From positions 1 to 43,294 of the forward strand of contig JASMMK010000044.1 of the NCBI GenBank assembly GCA_030748215.1: a DNA stretch of 43,294 bases. Reading direction: 5' to 3'. Positions 35,379 through 43,294 of this stretch are shown piece after piece (the stretch's first letter is position 1; every line of letters begins with the position of its first letter). A model generated the notes under the pieces. That model saw only the letters and a list, made by a program, of their open reading frames with translations. It did no database searches and was not told the DNA's origin. The translations under genes and the position numbers were made by a program. This DNA is from Candidatus Scalindua sp. (GTDB lineage Bacteria; Planctomycetota; Brocadiia; Brocadiales; Scalinduaceae).

Positions 35379-35411
35379 CCCGCCCGTACCGAACGGGTAC
35401 GTTCGGGCGGG
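35379..35411. repeat. GC-rich stem-loop element before rarA
   Basis: CCCGCCCG (35379-35386) and CGGGCGGG (35404-35411) are perfect inverted arms. The inside (TACCGAACGGGTACGTT) can pair as GTACC/GGGTAC or as CCGAAC/GTTCGG. The composition contrasts sharply with the surroundings, and the arms resemble those at 13292-13341. Confidence 0.6.
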
Positions 35412-35472
35412 AAGACCGTTTGCATGTTTACACTGAAGTGAGGAAAAACCCATTAAATTCCTGAATTAACAT

Positions 35473-36801
35473 ATGGCTGATCTATTTGACGCAATAGAAA
35501 AATCTGCAAAAAAATCTCCACTGGCAGAAAGGATGAGGCCACAAAATCTGGCAGAATTTGTCGGGCAGGAACACCTAGTTGGACCAGATAAGATTCTCAA
35601 CGGATTTATGGAACGAAAAGAGTTAGTATCGATGATTTTCTGGGGTCCTCCCGGTGTGGGGAAGACGACCCTGGCCTTAATCATTGCCAGGGCGCTTGAT
35701 GCCCACTTCGTCACATTCTCTGCCGTTTTATCAGGTATTAAAGACATACGTGCTGTCATTGAAGATGCCAGGCAACAGCTTAAATATTACGGCAAAAGAA
35801 CTATTCTTTTTGTCGATGAGATTCACCGGTTTAATAAATCCCAGCAGGATGCCTTTCTTCATCACGTGGAGGACGGCACTATTACATTGATTGGTGCGAC
35901 TACAGAGAACCCATCATTCGAAGTAAATGCGCCCCTTCTCTCCCGCTGCAAAGTACTGATACTAAAACCGCTCACTACAGACAACATCAAAACTATAATC
36001 ACTAATGCCTTATCAGATGCAGAACGAGGACCAGGCAGTTTAAAAGTGAAGATAGATGAGGATGCCATTAGTTTCATCGCAGATCTTTCTCATGGAGAGG
36101 CAAGAGTCGCCTTGAATACTCTTGAAGCCGCATTGTTGCTAATGAACCCCGACCAGGACAATAAGAGAACAGTTACTTTAAACATAGCTCAGGAAGCCAT
36201 GCAGCGAAAGGCACTTCTTTATGATAAGGGAGGAGAGGAGCACTACAACGTAATTTCCGCTTTTATCAAATCCATGCGTGACAGTGACCCTGATGCCGCC
36301 ATTTACTGGCTTGCACGTATGCTGGAAGCGGGAGAGGATCCTCTCTTTATTGCACGACGTATGATTATCTTTGCTTCAGAAGATGTTGGTAATGCTGACC
36401 CGGTGGCTCTTCAGGTTGCTGTATCAGTAAAAGATGCATTTCATTTTGTCGGAATGCCAGAGGGATGGATACCGCTATCACAGGGTGTAGCTTATCTTGC
36501 TACTGCCCCAAAGAGCAACGCATCTTATAAGGCGTATCTAGGAGCGTTACATGATGTTAAAGAAAAGGGAGCACTGGAAGTACCACTACATATCAGAAAT
36601 GCGCCAACATCCTTGATGAAAGACCTTGGTTATGGAAAGGGTTACAAGTACCCACATGATCATGATGGTTATGCAGGACAATCATGTTTACCAAAGGAAC
36701 TTCAAGGCAAAGAATATTACAAACCAACAGATTTTGGGTTTGATAAAGAGATCAAGAAACGGCTTGCTTTTTTTAAATCAAAACGAAAGAAGGATAAATA
36801 G
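35473..36801 (+). CDS. rarA: Replication-associated recombination protein A (AAA+ ATPase)
   Basis: A 442-residue clamp-loader-like AAA+ ATPase of the RarA/MgsA/Mgs1 family that acts at stalled replication forks. It opens PLAERMRPQNLAEFVGQEHLVG and has Walker A GPPGVGKTTLA, Walker B ILFVDEIHRFNKSQQDAFL, sensor IGATTENPSFEVN, and the C-terminal tetramerisation and MgsA domains with ARRMIIFASEDVGNADP and PLHIRNAPTSLMK. The length fits the family. The ATG at 35473 follows an AT-rich stretch without a clear ribosome site. A hairpin and a palindromic repeat follow the gene. Confidence 0.96.
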   Translation: MADLFDAIEKSAKKSPLAERMRPQNLAEFVGQEHLVGPDKILNGFMERKELVSMIFWGPPGVGKTTLALIIARALDAHFVTFSAVLSGIKDIRAVIEDARQQLKYYGKRTILFVDEIHRFNKSQQDAFLHHVEDGTITLIGATTENPSFEVNAPLLSRCKVLILKPLTTDNIKTIITNALSDAERGPGSLKVKIDEDAISFIADLSHGEARVALNTLEAALLLMNPDQDNKRTVTLNIAQEAMQRKALLYDKGGEEHYNVISAFIKSMRDSDPDAAIYWLARMLEAGEDPLFIARRMIIFASEDVGNADPVALQVAVSVKDAFHFVGMPEGWIPLSQGVAYLATAPKSNASYKAYLGALHDVKEKGALEVPLHIRNAPTSLMKDLGYGKGYKYPHDHDGYAGQSCLPKELQGKEYYKPTDFGFDKEIKKRLAFFKSKRKKDK

Positions 36802-36802
36802 G

Positions 36803-36823
36803 AATATTTCTGATAGAAATATT
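36803..36823. terminator. Hairpin directly after rarA
   Basis: AATATTTC (36803-36810) pairs with GAAATATT (36816-36823) around a five-base loop, 2 bases after the rarA stop. There is no T run, so termination is uncertain. Confidence 0.3.
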
Positions 36824-36848
36824 GTCTATATACGAAGAAAAGAAAAAA

Positions 36849-36915
36849 TTAGATTCCTGCTTTCGCGGGAATGACTGGACGGTAATTGTCATTCCCAACT
36901 TGATTGGGAATCTAA
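36849..36915. repeat. Palindromic intergenic repeat (REP-like)
   Basis: TTAGATTCC (36849-36857) and GGAATCTAA (36907-36915) are the inverted ends. Inside are CCTGCTTTCGCGGGAATGA and CATTCCCAACTTGATTGGGA, each able to fold. I recall similar double-hairpin sequences as dispersed repeats in many bacterial genomes. Confidence 0.7.
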
Positions 36916-36958
36916 TGGACATTGAATTTCCTATACATTAAATTAGGAAAAAATATCC

Positions 36959-38686
36959 ATGAACTTTGTATCTAACTATTTCAACTGGCTGCAAAAGGGC
37001 AATCCCAGAAACATTGTTGAGAGTTATCCCGAAATAGACGAGCACAATGAGACTTCTGTCCCAGGTGTCTATATCGTGGGAGATTTGACCAGTATACCCT
37101 TACTTAAACTTGCTGCAGACGGCGGGGCTAAAATAGTAAAACAACTTTTCACTAACCAGGAAACTGCCTCAGAAAAAGAGAAGAATTCCAACGTTTATGA
37201 TTTGATCATTGTCGGCGCAGGACCTGCAGGTATTTCCGCTGCAATAGAGTGTAAAAAGAAGAACATTAACTACATCATTTTAGAATCAAACCGTATCTTA
37301 AACACAATAGAAAACTTCCCAAAGGAAAAGCCAATTACCTTAAAACCGGATAGAGTAAAACTGGCATTGCCATTGGAAATGAATGATGGCTCTAAGGAAA
37401 CCCTTCTTGATGAACTAAAGTCCCAAATAGAGGAACTGGGCCTCAATTTTGAAGTTGGCACTTTTGTTCAAAAACTCAGCCGCAAAGAGAACTTAATCCA
37501 TGTGGAAACAGACAAAAGTGTGTATATGGCAGAGAAGGTTGTACTGGCAATAGGAAAAGCAGGTAACAGCAGGCAACTCAAGGTACCAGGTGAATTATTA
37601 CCAAAAGTATTCAATAAATTGTTTGATCCCGGAGAATTTGTCGATAAAAACATTCTGGTTGTTGGTGGTGGTGACAGCTCGCTAGAATGCTCTATTGCAC
37701 TTGCAAAATCAGGAAATAGAATAGTGCACTCTTACCGTAAAGAGAAATTTTCCAGACCAAAAGAAGAAAATGTGAATGGATTCAATGATCTGGTAGAGCA
37801 AGGTAATATTATACCACTCTTTGAATCAACCGTTACAGAAATACGGGAAAAAGAGGTTGTCCTAAGAACAAAAGAGGACAGTAAAACCATGCCTAATGAT
37901 GTTGTCTTTACTCTCATTGGTCGTGAGCTACCCACAAAATTCTTCAAACGAAGCGGCATACGCATGGAAGGAGAGAAAGGATTGTCATGGTGGTTGTTTA
38001 TGGTGACATCGATAAGTTTTTTCTCTATGCTCTATTTCGGTAAAGTTGGGGTAGCTTTTGATCTGTTTGCAGGGGCTGATACTATAGGAACAAAGATAGT
38101 TGCGTATTTGAGTGCACCATTTCAAGCTCCGCTTAGCTGGAGCCTTTCGGGTTACAAATGGTATCCATCATTAAACTTCATCCTGGGGTGGACAGGTTCA
38201 ATAATTTTCTTAATTTCCGGAATCTGTTCTCTGGGATTTCTGGCAAGACACGGGAATCTTTACTTTCGAACTCCATGGCGTGCATTTAAATATACATATT
38301 TTATAGGAGTAAGCGCATTCTTTACGATATTGTATTTTCCTAAATTGCTGCATAACACTTCGGGTGCAGTAGAGTGGATCGAATCACCTACATATTGGTA
38401 TTCACTATTCTATTGCGGAACAATGCTCATCTTTGCTGTACGCCGTACCTATGTCAGAAAAACACGCTATGTTTTCTGGCAAATGACGGCCCTTGTATCG
38501 ATACAAATATTTTTCCTTTTCCTGCTCCCATTTCACCTATACAAACCACTTATCCTTGATAACCTGGGTACACAGCACTGGATAGTATCAGAACTATTCC
38601 CAAGCGGCAAGTGGAGTAGTTTTGCTTTTATCTTATTCTGGCCGCTGAATATGTGGGAATTTGGAAGCAGCACTTTCTGGACGTAG
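36959..38686 (+). CDS. FAD/NAD(P)-dependent oxidoreductase fused to membrane domain; N-terminal part of a broken gene
   Basis: This 575-residue frame begins with a short flavoprotein-like segment (SVPGVYIVGDLTSIPLLKLA). A thioredoxin-reductase-like FAD domain follows (LIIVGAGPAGISAAIE), then an NAD(P)-binding motif (ILVVGGGDSSLECSIAL). From about residue 340 it is a polytopic membrane domain with at least five hydrophobic segments. It stops at a TAG (38684-38686) in mid-segment after FGSSTFWT. The same frame continues past the stop as FPFVQAGMILFFLIKHYGKG and a CGWICSCGG motif up to 38861. Then a one-base shift leads into the ferredoxin part at 38902-39360. The full protein would pass electrons between NAD(P)H, FAD and iron-sulfur clusters at the membrane, like NapH/NosR-type proteins. 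Confidence 0.8.
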   Translation: MNFVSNYFNWLQKGNPRNIVESYPEIDEHNETSVPGVYIVGDLTSIPLLKLAADGGAKIVKQLFTNQETASEKEKNSNVYDLIIVGAGPAGISAAIECKKKNINYIILESNRILNTIENFPKEKPITLKPDRVKLALPLEMNDGSKETLLDELKSQIEELGLNFEVGTFVQKLSRKENLIHVETDKSVYMAEKVVLAIGKAGNSRQLKVPGELLPKVFNKLFDPGEFVDKNILVVGGGDSSLECSIALAKSGNRIVHSYRKEKFSRPKEENVNGFNDLVEQGNIIPLFESTVTEIREKEVVLRTKEDSKTMPNDVVFTLIGRELPTKFFKRSGIRMEGEKGLSWWLFMVTSISFFSMLYFGKVGVAFDLFAGADTIGTKIVAYLSAPFQAPLSWSLSGYKWYPSLNFILGWTGSIIFLISGICSLGFLARHGNLYFRTPWRAFKYTYFIGVSAFFTILYFPKLLHNTSGAVEWIESPTYWYSLFYCGTMLIFAVRRTYVRKTRYVFWQMTALVSIQIFFLFLLPFHLYKPLILDNLGTQHWIVSELFPSGKWSSFAFILFWPLNMWEFGSSTFWT

Positions 38687-38901
38687 TTTCCTTTTGTACA
38701 AGCAGGTATGATTCTATTCTTTTTAATCAAACATTACGGGAAAGGTGTATACTGTGGCTGGATCTGCAGCTGTGGAGGTATGGCAGAGACACTGGGAGAA
38801 GAATACAGGCGTAAAACACCACATGGCCCAGGCGCAAAGAGGCTTGAAATATCGGCCAGATAGTTCTTTTTGTTGCCATCATCTTTACCACAATTATCTA
38901 T

Positions 38902-39360
38902 TTGAATAAATCAGGTATGTGGAACTCACATCCACTTTTAAGCTATACGATGACAGGAGTATACAAATTATTAATAGACGTAATATTTGCAGGCATACTA
39001 GGCCTTGGTGTCTACTTTTTTCTAGGCGGAAGAATCTGGTGCAGATATGGATGCCCGCTTGCAGCGCTCATGCACATATACACAAGATTTTCCAGATATC
39101 GAATTCTTTCAGAAAAGAAAGATTGTATCTCATGCGAAATCTGTACAAGAGTATGTCATATGGGTATAGATGTTATGAATTTTGCAAACAAGGGCATCCC
39201 GATGAATGATGTACAGTGTGTACGATGTTCGGCCTGTGTAACAGAGTGTCCTATGAACGTCCTTTCCTTTGCAAAATTTAGAAATGCAGATATTCACAAT
39301 ATCAGCAGAGAGCAGATTCCATATTATGGTAAAGATGACTGGCGGGCAGGAATAGAGTAA
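38902..39360 (+). CDS. Polyferredoxin (NapH/NosR-like) C-terminal part of the same broken gene
   Basis: The 152-residue frame carries two transmembrane-like stretches, RIWCRYGCPLAALMHIY, and two [4Fe-4S] motifs, CISCEICTRVCHMGID and CVRCSACVTECPMNVL. Upstream in the same frame, without a start, the sequence reads IVLFVAIIFTTIIYL from about 38856, which shows that it continues the gene at 36959. It has no clear ribosome site of its own. If the interruption is real, this part is probably not made or not functional; if it is an assembly error, the whole gene is a single protein of about 800 residues. Confidence 0.7.
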   Translation: MNKSGMWNSHPLLSYTMTGVYKLLIDVIFAGILGLGVYFFLGGRIWCRYGCPLAALMHIYTRFSRYRILSEKKDCISCEICTRVCHMGIDVMNFANKGIPMNDVQCVRCSACVTECPMNVLSFAKFRNADIHNISREQIPYYGKDDWRAGIE

Positions 39361-39375
39361 GAGGGTTACTCAATC

Positions 39376-40131
39376 ATGAAAAAAATTATTGCGGTATTTT
39401 ATATTATATTCTTTGTTACTCAGCAAGCAACATTTGCCGAAGAAGGCAATACATTCTGGGACGGCTATCAGGATATACTAAATAGCATTGTTACTGTACA
39501 TGAGTTTACTTCAATTGATGGAGAGTTCAGCCATACGTCTGTAGACTATGAAATAATCAAGACCGATCCCGGATTTCAGGAAAAGATTATACTCCAACTG
39601 AAGAAATTAAAAACAGTAAAGGCGCCGGAAGAGAAAAAACAAAAACTTGCATTCTGGATCAATGCATACAATTTTTTCACAATCGTTGATGTTGTTAATA
39701 ATTACCCGATAACGAGTATGAAAAAAATCGGCTGGAAAAGCAGACATCATGAGGTTGAGGGTACACTTTACAGTCTTGATAATATTGAACATAATGTTAT
39801 CCGTCCACTCGCTGATCCGCGTATACATTTTGCCATAAACTGTGCTTCGGTGGGGTGTCCCAGCTTGAAAGAAGAAATTATTGACAGTATTCAAATCGAC
39901 ACTCAATTAGATAAGATAGTGACAAATGCATTGAAAAGCCCCCTGCATCTGCGAGTGGTTAATAATAAGCTAAACTCAACACAACTCTTTAAATGGTTCA
40001 GCAAAGATTTTGAATCCGGCGAGTATGAAGGAGTATCAGACTTTATCAACAGGTTTGCACCGGAAAGGCTGAAGAACACCCACCAAATCGAGAAGAAGAT
40101 AAAGTATGACTGGAACCTGAATACAGAATAA
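39376..40131 (+). CDS. DUF547 family exported protein
   Basis: A 251-residue protein with a signal peptide (MKKIIAVFYIIFFVTQQATFA). The DUF547 core has LAFWINAYNFFTIVDVV and DNIEHNVIRPLADPRIHFAI, then NCASVGCPSLKEEI. The conserved Asn, His and Cys resemble a papain-like or transglutaminase-like arrangement, but no activity is established for the family that I know of. It starts 15 bases after the ferredoxin part, with a GAGGG site about 10 bases upstream, so it is probably co-transcribed and may act in the periplasm with that redox protein. Confidence 0.9.
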   Translation: MKKIIAVFYIIFFVTQQATFAEEGNTFWDGYQDILNSIVTVHEFTSIDGEFSHTSVDYEIIKTDPGFQEKIILQLKKLKTVKAPEEKKQKLAFWINAYNFFTIVDVVNNYPITSMKKIGWKSRHHEVEGTLYSLDNIEHNVIRPLADPRIHFAINCASVGCPSLKEEIIDSIQIDTQLDKIVTNALKSPLHLRVVNNKLNSTQLFKWFSKDFESGEYEGVSDFINRFAPERLKNTHQIEKKIKYDWNLNTE

Positions 40132-40332
40132 AACGTACTAAAGAAGATTAAGGAACTTGGTACAAAATTTCCCGAATTAAAACTTACCAAAAGTAGATTT
40201 TATATTTTAACAATTATTTTAATCCTGAAGTAATTGATCAGAATCATATACCCCTCTCTTGTTTAAGATGGTATTATAGCTCAAAATAAGTAATCCTATA
40301 TCATCTTACTTAAAGAGAAAAACGATATATTC

Positions 40333-41739
40333 ATGAAAAAAAGCCTTAACGTTGCATTTATAAGAATAAACAGCATAGCCGACGAAATAATACCTCCTCT
40401 TCATTTTGGATACCTCGCTGCGAACTTGCCACGTTCATGCAACGTATCTTTGATTGATATGCTCAGGGATAATATGAACGAAAAGTGCCTTTTAAAAGAA
40501 ATTACTGAGAAAAGGTTCGACTTAATATGCCTCAGCGCATATTCCAAGGATATAGTACCTATCAGAAATCTTTCCGGCAAACTAAAGGAACATTCCTCTG
40601 AATCTATTATTGTACTTGGAGGTGTCCAGCCCAACTTGATGCCGGAAGCTACTTTTGAATTTGTGGAAGCTGGTGTCGATTTTTGTTTTACCGGTGACGG
40701 AGAAAACAGTCTTGCGAAATTTGTTGCCAATACTGAATGTAGAAATTTTTCACATGATATTCTAAAAGATATTCCTGGGCTTGTTTTCAGGTCAGACGGA
40801 AAAATAGTAAAAAATCCACGCGAATTAATTGTAGATCTGGATTCCATTCCTTTTCCCCGATGGGATTTAATGCCACCTACTTCTTACCCAAAATCTCCAC
40901 ATGGTGCATTTTTCAAACAATTTCCCTATGCGGCTATGTATGCAACACGAGGATGTCCATTCCCATGTACCTTCTGTGCTGCCTCGAAAGTGTCAGGCAA
41001 GTCAATGCGACACAGAAGCCTTGAAAATATCATGGAGGAGATAAAATTTCTTAGAAATAAATATGGAGTTAAAGAAATCCATTTTGAAGATGATAACTTT
41101 TCTCTTAAGAAAAAACTTCTTGTTGAGTTTTGTGAATCCCTCCTGAAAGAAGATCTTAACATAACATGGTGTTTTCCTAACGGTCTAAGGCTTGATATGC
41201 TTGATTTGAGTGATTTACGCTTAATGCGCCGTGCCGGCTGCTATGGAGTAAATGTGGGTATTGAAAGCGGTAGCGACCGTATCCTGAAACGTATTAGAAA
41301 AGGCATAACCACTGCAAAGATGAGGGAAAGTATTTCTAAAGTAAAAAAAGCGGGAATTGATATAGGCGGTTTCTTTATAATAGGTTTTCCAGGTGAGACA
41401 AAAGAGGACATTTTACAAACAATAAAATATTCAAAAACTCTTGAACTCGACCGAATAGGAGTTTCTTACTTTCAACCATACCCCGGAACTAAGGAATATG
41501 ATGATCTTGTAGAATGTGGTAAATTCAGCTACGACATGAACCTGATGAAGCTGTCCCAACATACAATAAACTATATTAACGACAATCTTACGAAACGACA
41601 ACTTTATTGGCTGAGAAGAAGGGCCTTTATTGCTTTTTATTTTAGATGGAAAATTGTTGTGAAACTCTTGAAAGAAGTAAGAGATATTGAGCATATGACG
41701 TTTATTTTAAAGAGAGCAATTCGCTGGCTAACAGGCTAG
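40333..41739 (+). CDS. Radical SAM protein with N-terminal B12-binding-like domain
   Basis: A 468-residue protein. Residues 1-140 have a Rossmann-type cobalamin-binding-like fold (PPLHFGYLAANLP, VLGGVQPNLMPEA) but lack the DxHxxG histidine motif, so cobalamin would have to bind base-off without that ligand or not at all. The radical SAM cluster cysteines are Cys208, Cys212 and Cys215 (RGCPFPCTFCAAS). Then come FEDDNFSLKKK, GVNVGIESGSDRILKRI and GFFIIGFPGETKEDI. Members of this class methylate or rearrange lipids, sugars and other metabolites; the substrate here cannot be inferred. It stands alone behind a 200-base AT-rich gap. Confidence 0.92.
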   Translation: MKKSLNVAFIRINSIADEIIPPLHFGYLAANLPRSCNVSLIDMLRDNMNEKCLLKEITEKRFDLICLSAYSKDIVPIRNLSGKLKEHSSESIIVLGGVQPNLMPEATFEFVEAGVDFCFTGDGENSLAKFVANTECRNFSHDILKDIPGLVFRSDGKIVKNPRELIVDLDSIPFPRWDLMPPTSYPKSPHGAFFKQFPYAAMYATRGCPFPCTFCAASKVSGKSMRHRSLENIMEEIKFLRNKYGVKEIHFEDDNFSLKKKLLVEFCESLLKEDLNITWCFPNGLRLDMLDLSDLRLMRRAGCYGVNVGIESGSDRILKRIRKGITTAKMRESISKVKKAGIDIGGFFIIGFPGETKEDILQTIKYSKTLELDRIGVSYFQPYPGTKEYDDLVECGKFSYDMNLMKLSQHTINYINDNLTKRQLYWLRRRAFIAFYFRWKIVVKLLKEVRDIEHMTFILKRAIRWLTG

Positions 41740-41814
41740 ATATCTAGAGTGCATCATCCGTGATGATACGTACTGACGCAGTAACAAGTTAACTCCACAA
41801 ATAAATAGACTTCC

Positions 41815-42903
41815 ATGACAGACATAGATAACATATTAAAAACTGCCTGGGTCAGGCAATTGAAAACAGACTGGAAAGCCGCCAACTTTCATTACTTTAA
41901 AGACTCCATGCACCTCCCAAACCTTGAACTCTCTTATGCAAAGGGTGTTTTAGGCACATGGAAAGGTGGTTATTATCGCCGCCTGTCAATCAGTATTATT
42001 CTCATCGCTAACTATAAATGGGAATATGTTCAGGAGGTCCTTTATCATGAAATGGCCCATCAATATGTAGAAGAAATTCTGGGAATCCGGTACAGCCTCC
42101 CCCATGGAGAGGCGTTCAAGCGGGTTTGTCAGGAGAATGCCATTGATCCTACGGCCACAGGTGATATTCAATCCTGGGTAGATAAACGGAATAATACCTC
42201 CTCCGTGAGTTCAGAAAACCACAAGATACTGGACAAAGTCCACAAACTGCTGGCGTTGGCACAAAGTCCCAATGAGCACGAAGCTCAGAACGCCATGACC
42301 AAAGCTCACGAATTCCTGTTAAAACACAACCTTTCGTTACTGGATGTGCAAACTGAATGGAACTACATCTATAAGCAGATTGGAGAAGTAGGGAGACGTA
42401 ATCCCATCAAGACCATAATCAGCTCCATAATCTCCAATTTTTTTTTCGTAGAAGCCATCTGGACATTTGGGTATGACCAACACAAAAACCGAAATGGTCA
42501 GGTTCTTGAGATTTACGGTACACCTGAAAATGTTGAGATGGCGGAGTATATATATGACTACCTCCAAAATGTCTCGGAGCTTTTATGGGCAGAATATAAG
42601 AAACGAGAAAAAATCAATGGAAACAAACACCGAAGGACCTTCATTTACGGCCTTCTGGACGGTTTTTATAATAAGTTGGACAGCCGGTTTACTGAAAACC
42701 AGTCCAAAGAACTTGTCTGGATGGGAGACCCCCGGCTCAAACAGTTTTACCGCCGAAGGAACCCCAGGATCGCACGCTCTTCATCCCGCTATTCCCGTAG
42801 TTGCCAGGACACTTATGACTCCGGAATGACTCACGGCAAAAACCTTGTCATCCATAAAGGCATTCATGGGAAAGGAAATGGGAAAGTTAAATATTTGAAT
42901 TGA
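41815..42903 (+). CDS. SprT-like metalloprotease domain fused to DUF2786
   Basis: A 362-residue protein. The N-terminal half is SprT-like, with the zinc motif HEMAH (residues 78-82) and a downstream PHGEAFKRVCQENAID that supplies the third ligand. From about residue 135 a DUF2786 domain follows (KILDKVHKLLALAQSPNEHE, AMTKAHEFLLKHNL). The C-terminal region is of unknown type with a basic, arginine/serine-rich stretch (residues 305-330). SprT-like proteases such as Spartan remove DNA-protein crosslinks. DUF2786 is found in phage and accessory proteins. The function of the combination is unknown. The ATG has no strong ribosome site. Confidence 0.88.
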   Translation: MTDIDNILKTAWVRQLKTDWKAANFHYFKDSMHLPNLELSYAKGVLGTWKGGYYRRLSISIILIANYKWEYVQEVLYHEMAHQYVEEILGIRYSLPHGEAFKRVCQENAIDPTATGDIQSWVDKRNNTSSVSSENHKILDKVHKLLALAQSPNEHEAQNAMTKAHEFLLKHNLSLLDVQTEWNYIYKQIGEVGRRNPIKTIISSIISNFFFVEAIWTFGYDQHKNRNGQVLEIYGTPENVEMAEYIYDYLQNVSELLWAEYKKREKINGNKHRRTFIYGLLDGFYNKLDSRFTENQSKELVWMGDPRLKQFYRRRNPRIARSSSRYSRSCQDTYDSGMTHGKNLVIHKGIHGKGNGKVKYLN

Positions 42904-43111
42904 TTGCATATGTACAATACAAAATAAAAGGTTGACGCAATTTGTTATTATTTCTTAGAATTTGCCTAGGAATACAAGTGTATCCGTGCCTACTATCGTA
43001 GAGAAGTTTTCAGCATTTTATACCAATGTCTTAGATGGAGATGTTGTAATTAATTTTGAGTAATAAACAATGTGGGAGATTGTGTTCGATAAAAAAATTG
43101 TTGGCGAATTA

Positions 43112-43294
43112 TTAATTACGCTTAATTACACTAAACAGCTTTTTTGCCAGTTTAGGGTCGAGGCTTTTAAGTATTTTATACTGTTCTAAGGCGGAATTTC
43201 TATCGTTTAAACTAAGATAGGCAATACCGAGACTTAAATGAGCATCTGCATCATCAGGATTGATACTTATTGCATGCTTGAATGAATCAGTCGC
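43112..43294 (-). CDS. TPR-repeat protein, C-terminal fragment
   Basis: An open frame enters from the window edge and ends at a stop at 43114-43112. The 60 residues include a good tetratricopeptide repeat (AISINPDDADAHLSLGIAYL) followed by NDRNSALEQYKILKSLDPKL, the start of the next helix pair, and a short basic end. The rest of the gene lies beyond 43294, so domain content and function are unknown. The 208 bases between it and the SprT-like gene hold nothing I can support. Confidence 0.8.
   Translation of the reverse strand, partial: ATDSFKHAISINPDDADAHLSLGIAYLSLNDRNSALEQYKILKSLDPKLAKKLFSVIKRN

Noticed and set aside
38684-38686. UAG recoding (pyrrolysine or readthrough) in the membrane oxidoreductase
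   Set aside because: A separate frameshift follows about 170 bases later, no recoding signal is visible, and a Trp codon changed to TAG would explain it more simply.
1-43294. CRISPR arrays, insertion sequences or prophage genes
   Set aside because: No regularly spaced repeats, transposase, integrase or phage structural motifs were seen on either strand.

Overview
This window is AT-rich bacterial DNA with dense, mostly co-directional genes. The gene set is that of an anaerobic, Gram-negative-type cell: an LptD homologue, a BBP2-type outer-membrane barrel, a VorB/KorA-type 2-oxoacid:ferredoxin oxidoreductase, a modular ferredoxin/flavin membrane protein, and a Pta-AckA couple. Together with the base composition and protein style, this suggests a planctomycete of the anammox order Brocadiales, possibly a marine Scalindua-like lineage. 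That placement is inference from gene content; there is no rRNA in the window. I saw no tRNA, CRISPR array or intact insertion sequence.

Layout. 1-1678 (minus) is a truncated comEC. A promoter at about 1754 then starts a leader that holds a 29-residue very basic ORF and a candidate structured RNA, followed by a DegT-family aminotransferase and lptD, whose 3' end is partly duplicated downstream. 6428-14686 is a long plus-strand housekeeping run: coaD, ymdB-like, xseA-xseB, dxs, nadK and a three-gene oxidoreductase. A GNA1162-like lipoprotein and a GGQ release-factor-like gene lie on the minus strand at 14803-16312.

16380-26222 is a carbon module: fba behind a promoter with a palindrome in its spacer, then a GH13_18 sugar phosphorylase, a phosphofructokinase, pyruvate kinase, acetate kinase and phosphotransacetylase. 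These genes could take a phosphorolysed glucoside to acetate with ATP made by substrate-level phosphorylation. A DUF1015 gene follows.

27684-29553 is the most interesting locus. A textbook SAM-I riboswitch with its terminator precedes a threonine-synthase-like PLP enzyme and a sulfur-carrier protein that closely resembles mycobacterial CysO as I recall it. A SAM sensor on a threonine synthase makes little sense unless the enzyme works in methionine synthesis. I propose that it makes homocysteine from an activated homoserine and a protein thiocarboxylate.

29605-43294 is more scattered: nnrE, a cysteine-rich small protein, a frameshifted endonuclease V, a BBP2 outer-membrane protein with an elaborate upstream region, a decayed metalloprotease-like gene, rarA, a broken flavin/ferredoxin membrane protein, a DUF547 protein, a radical SAM protein, a SprT-like/DUF2786 protein, and the end of a TPR gene. 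Several GC-rich or palindromic intergenic repeats lie in this half. Three genes here (endonuclease V, the metalloprotease and the flavin/ferredoxin protein) are interrupted, so either local decay or assembly indels must be considered.
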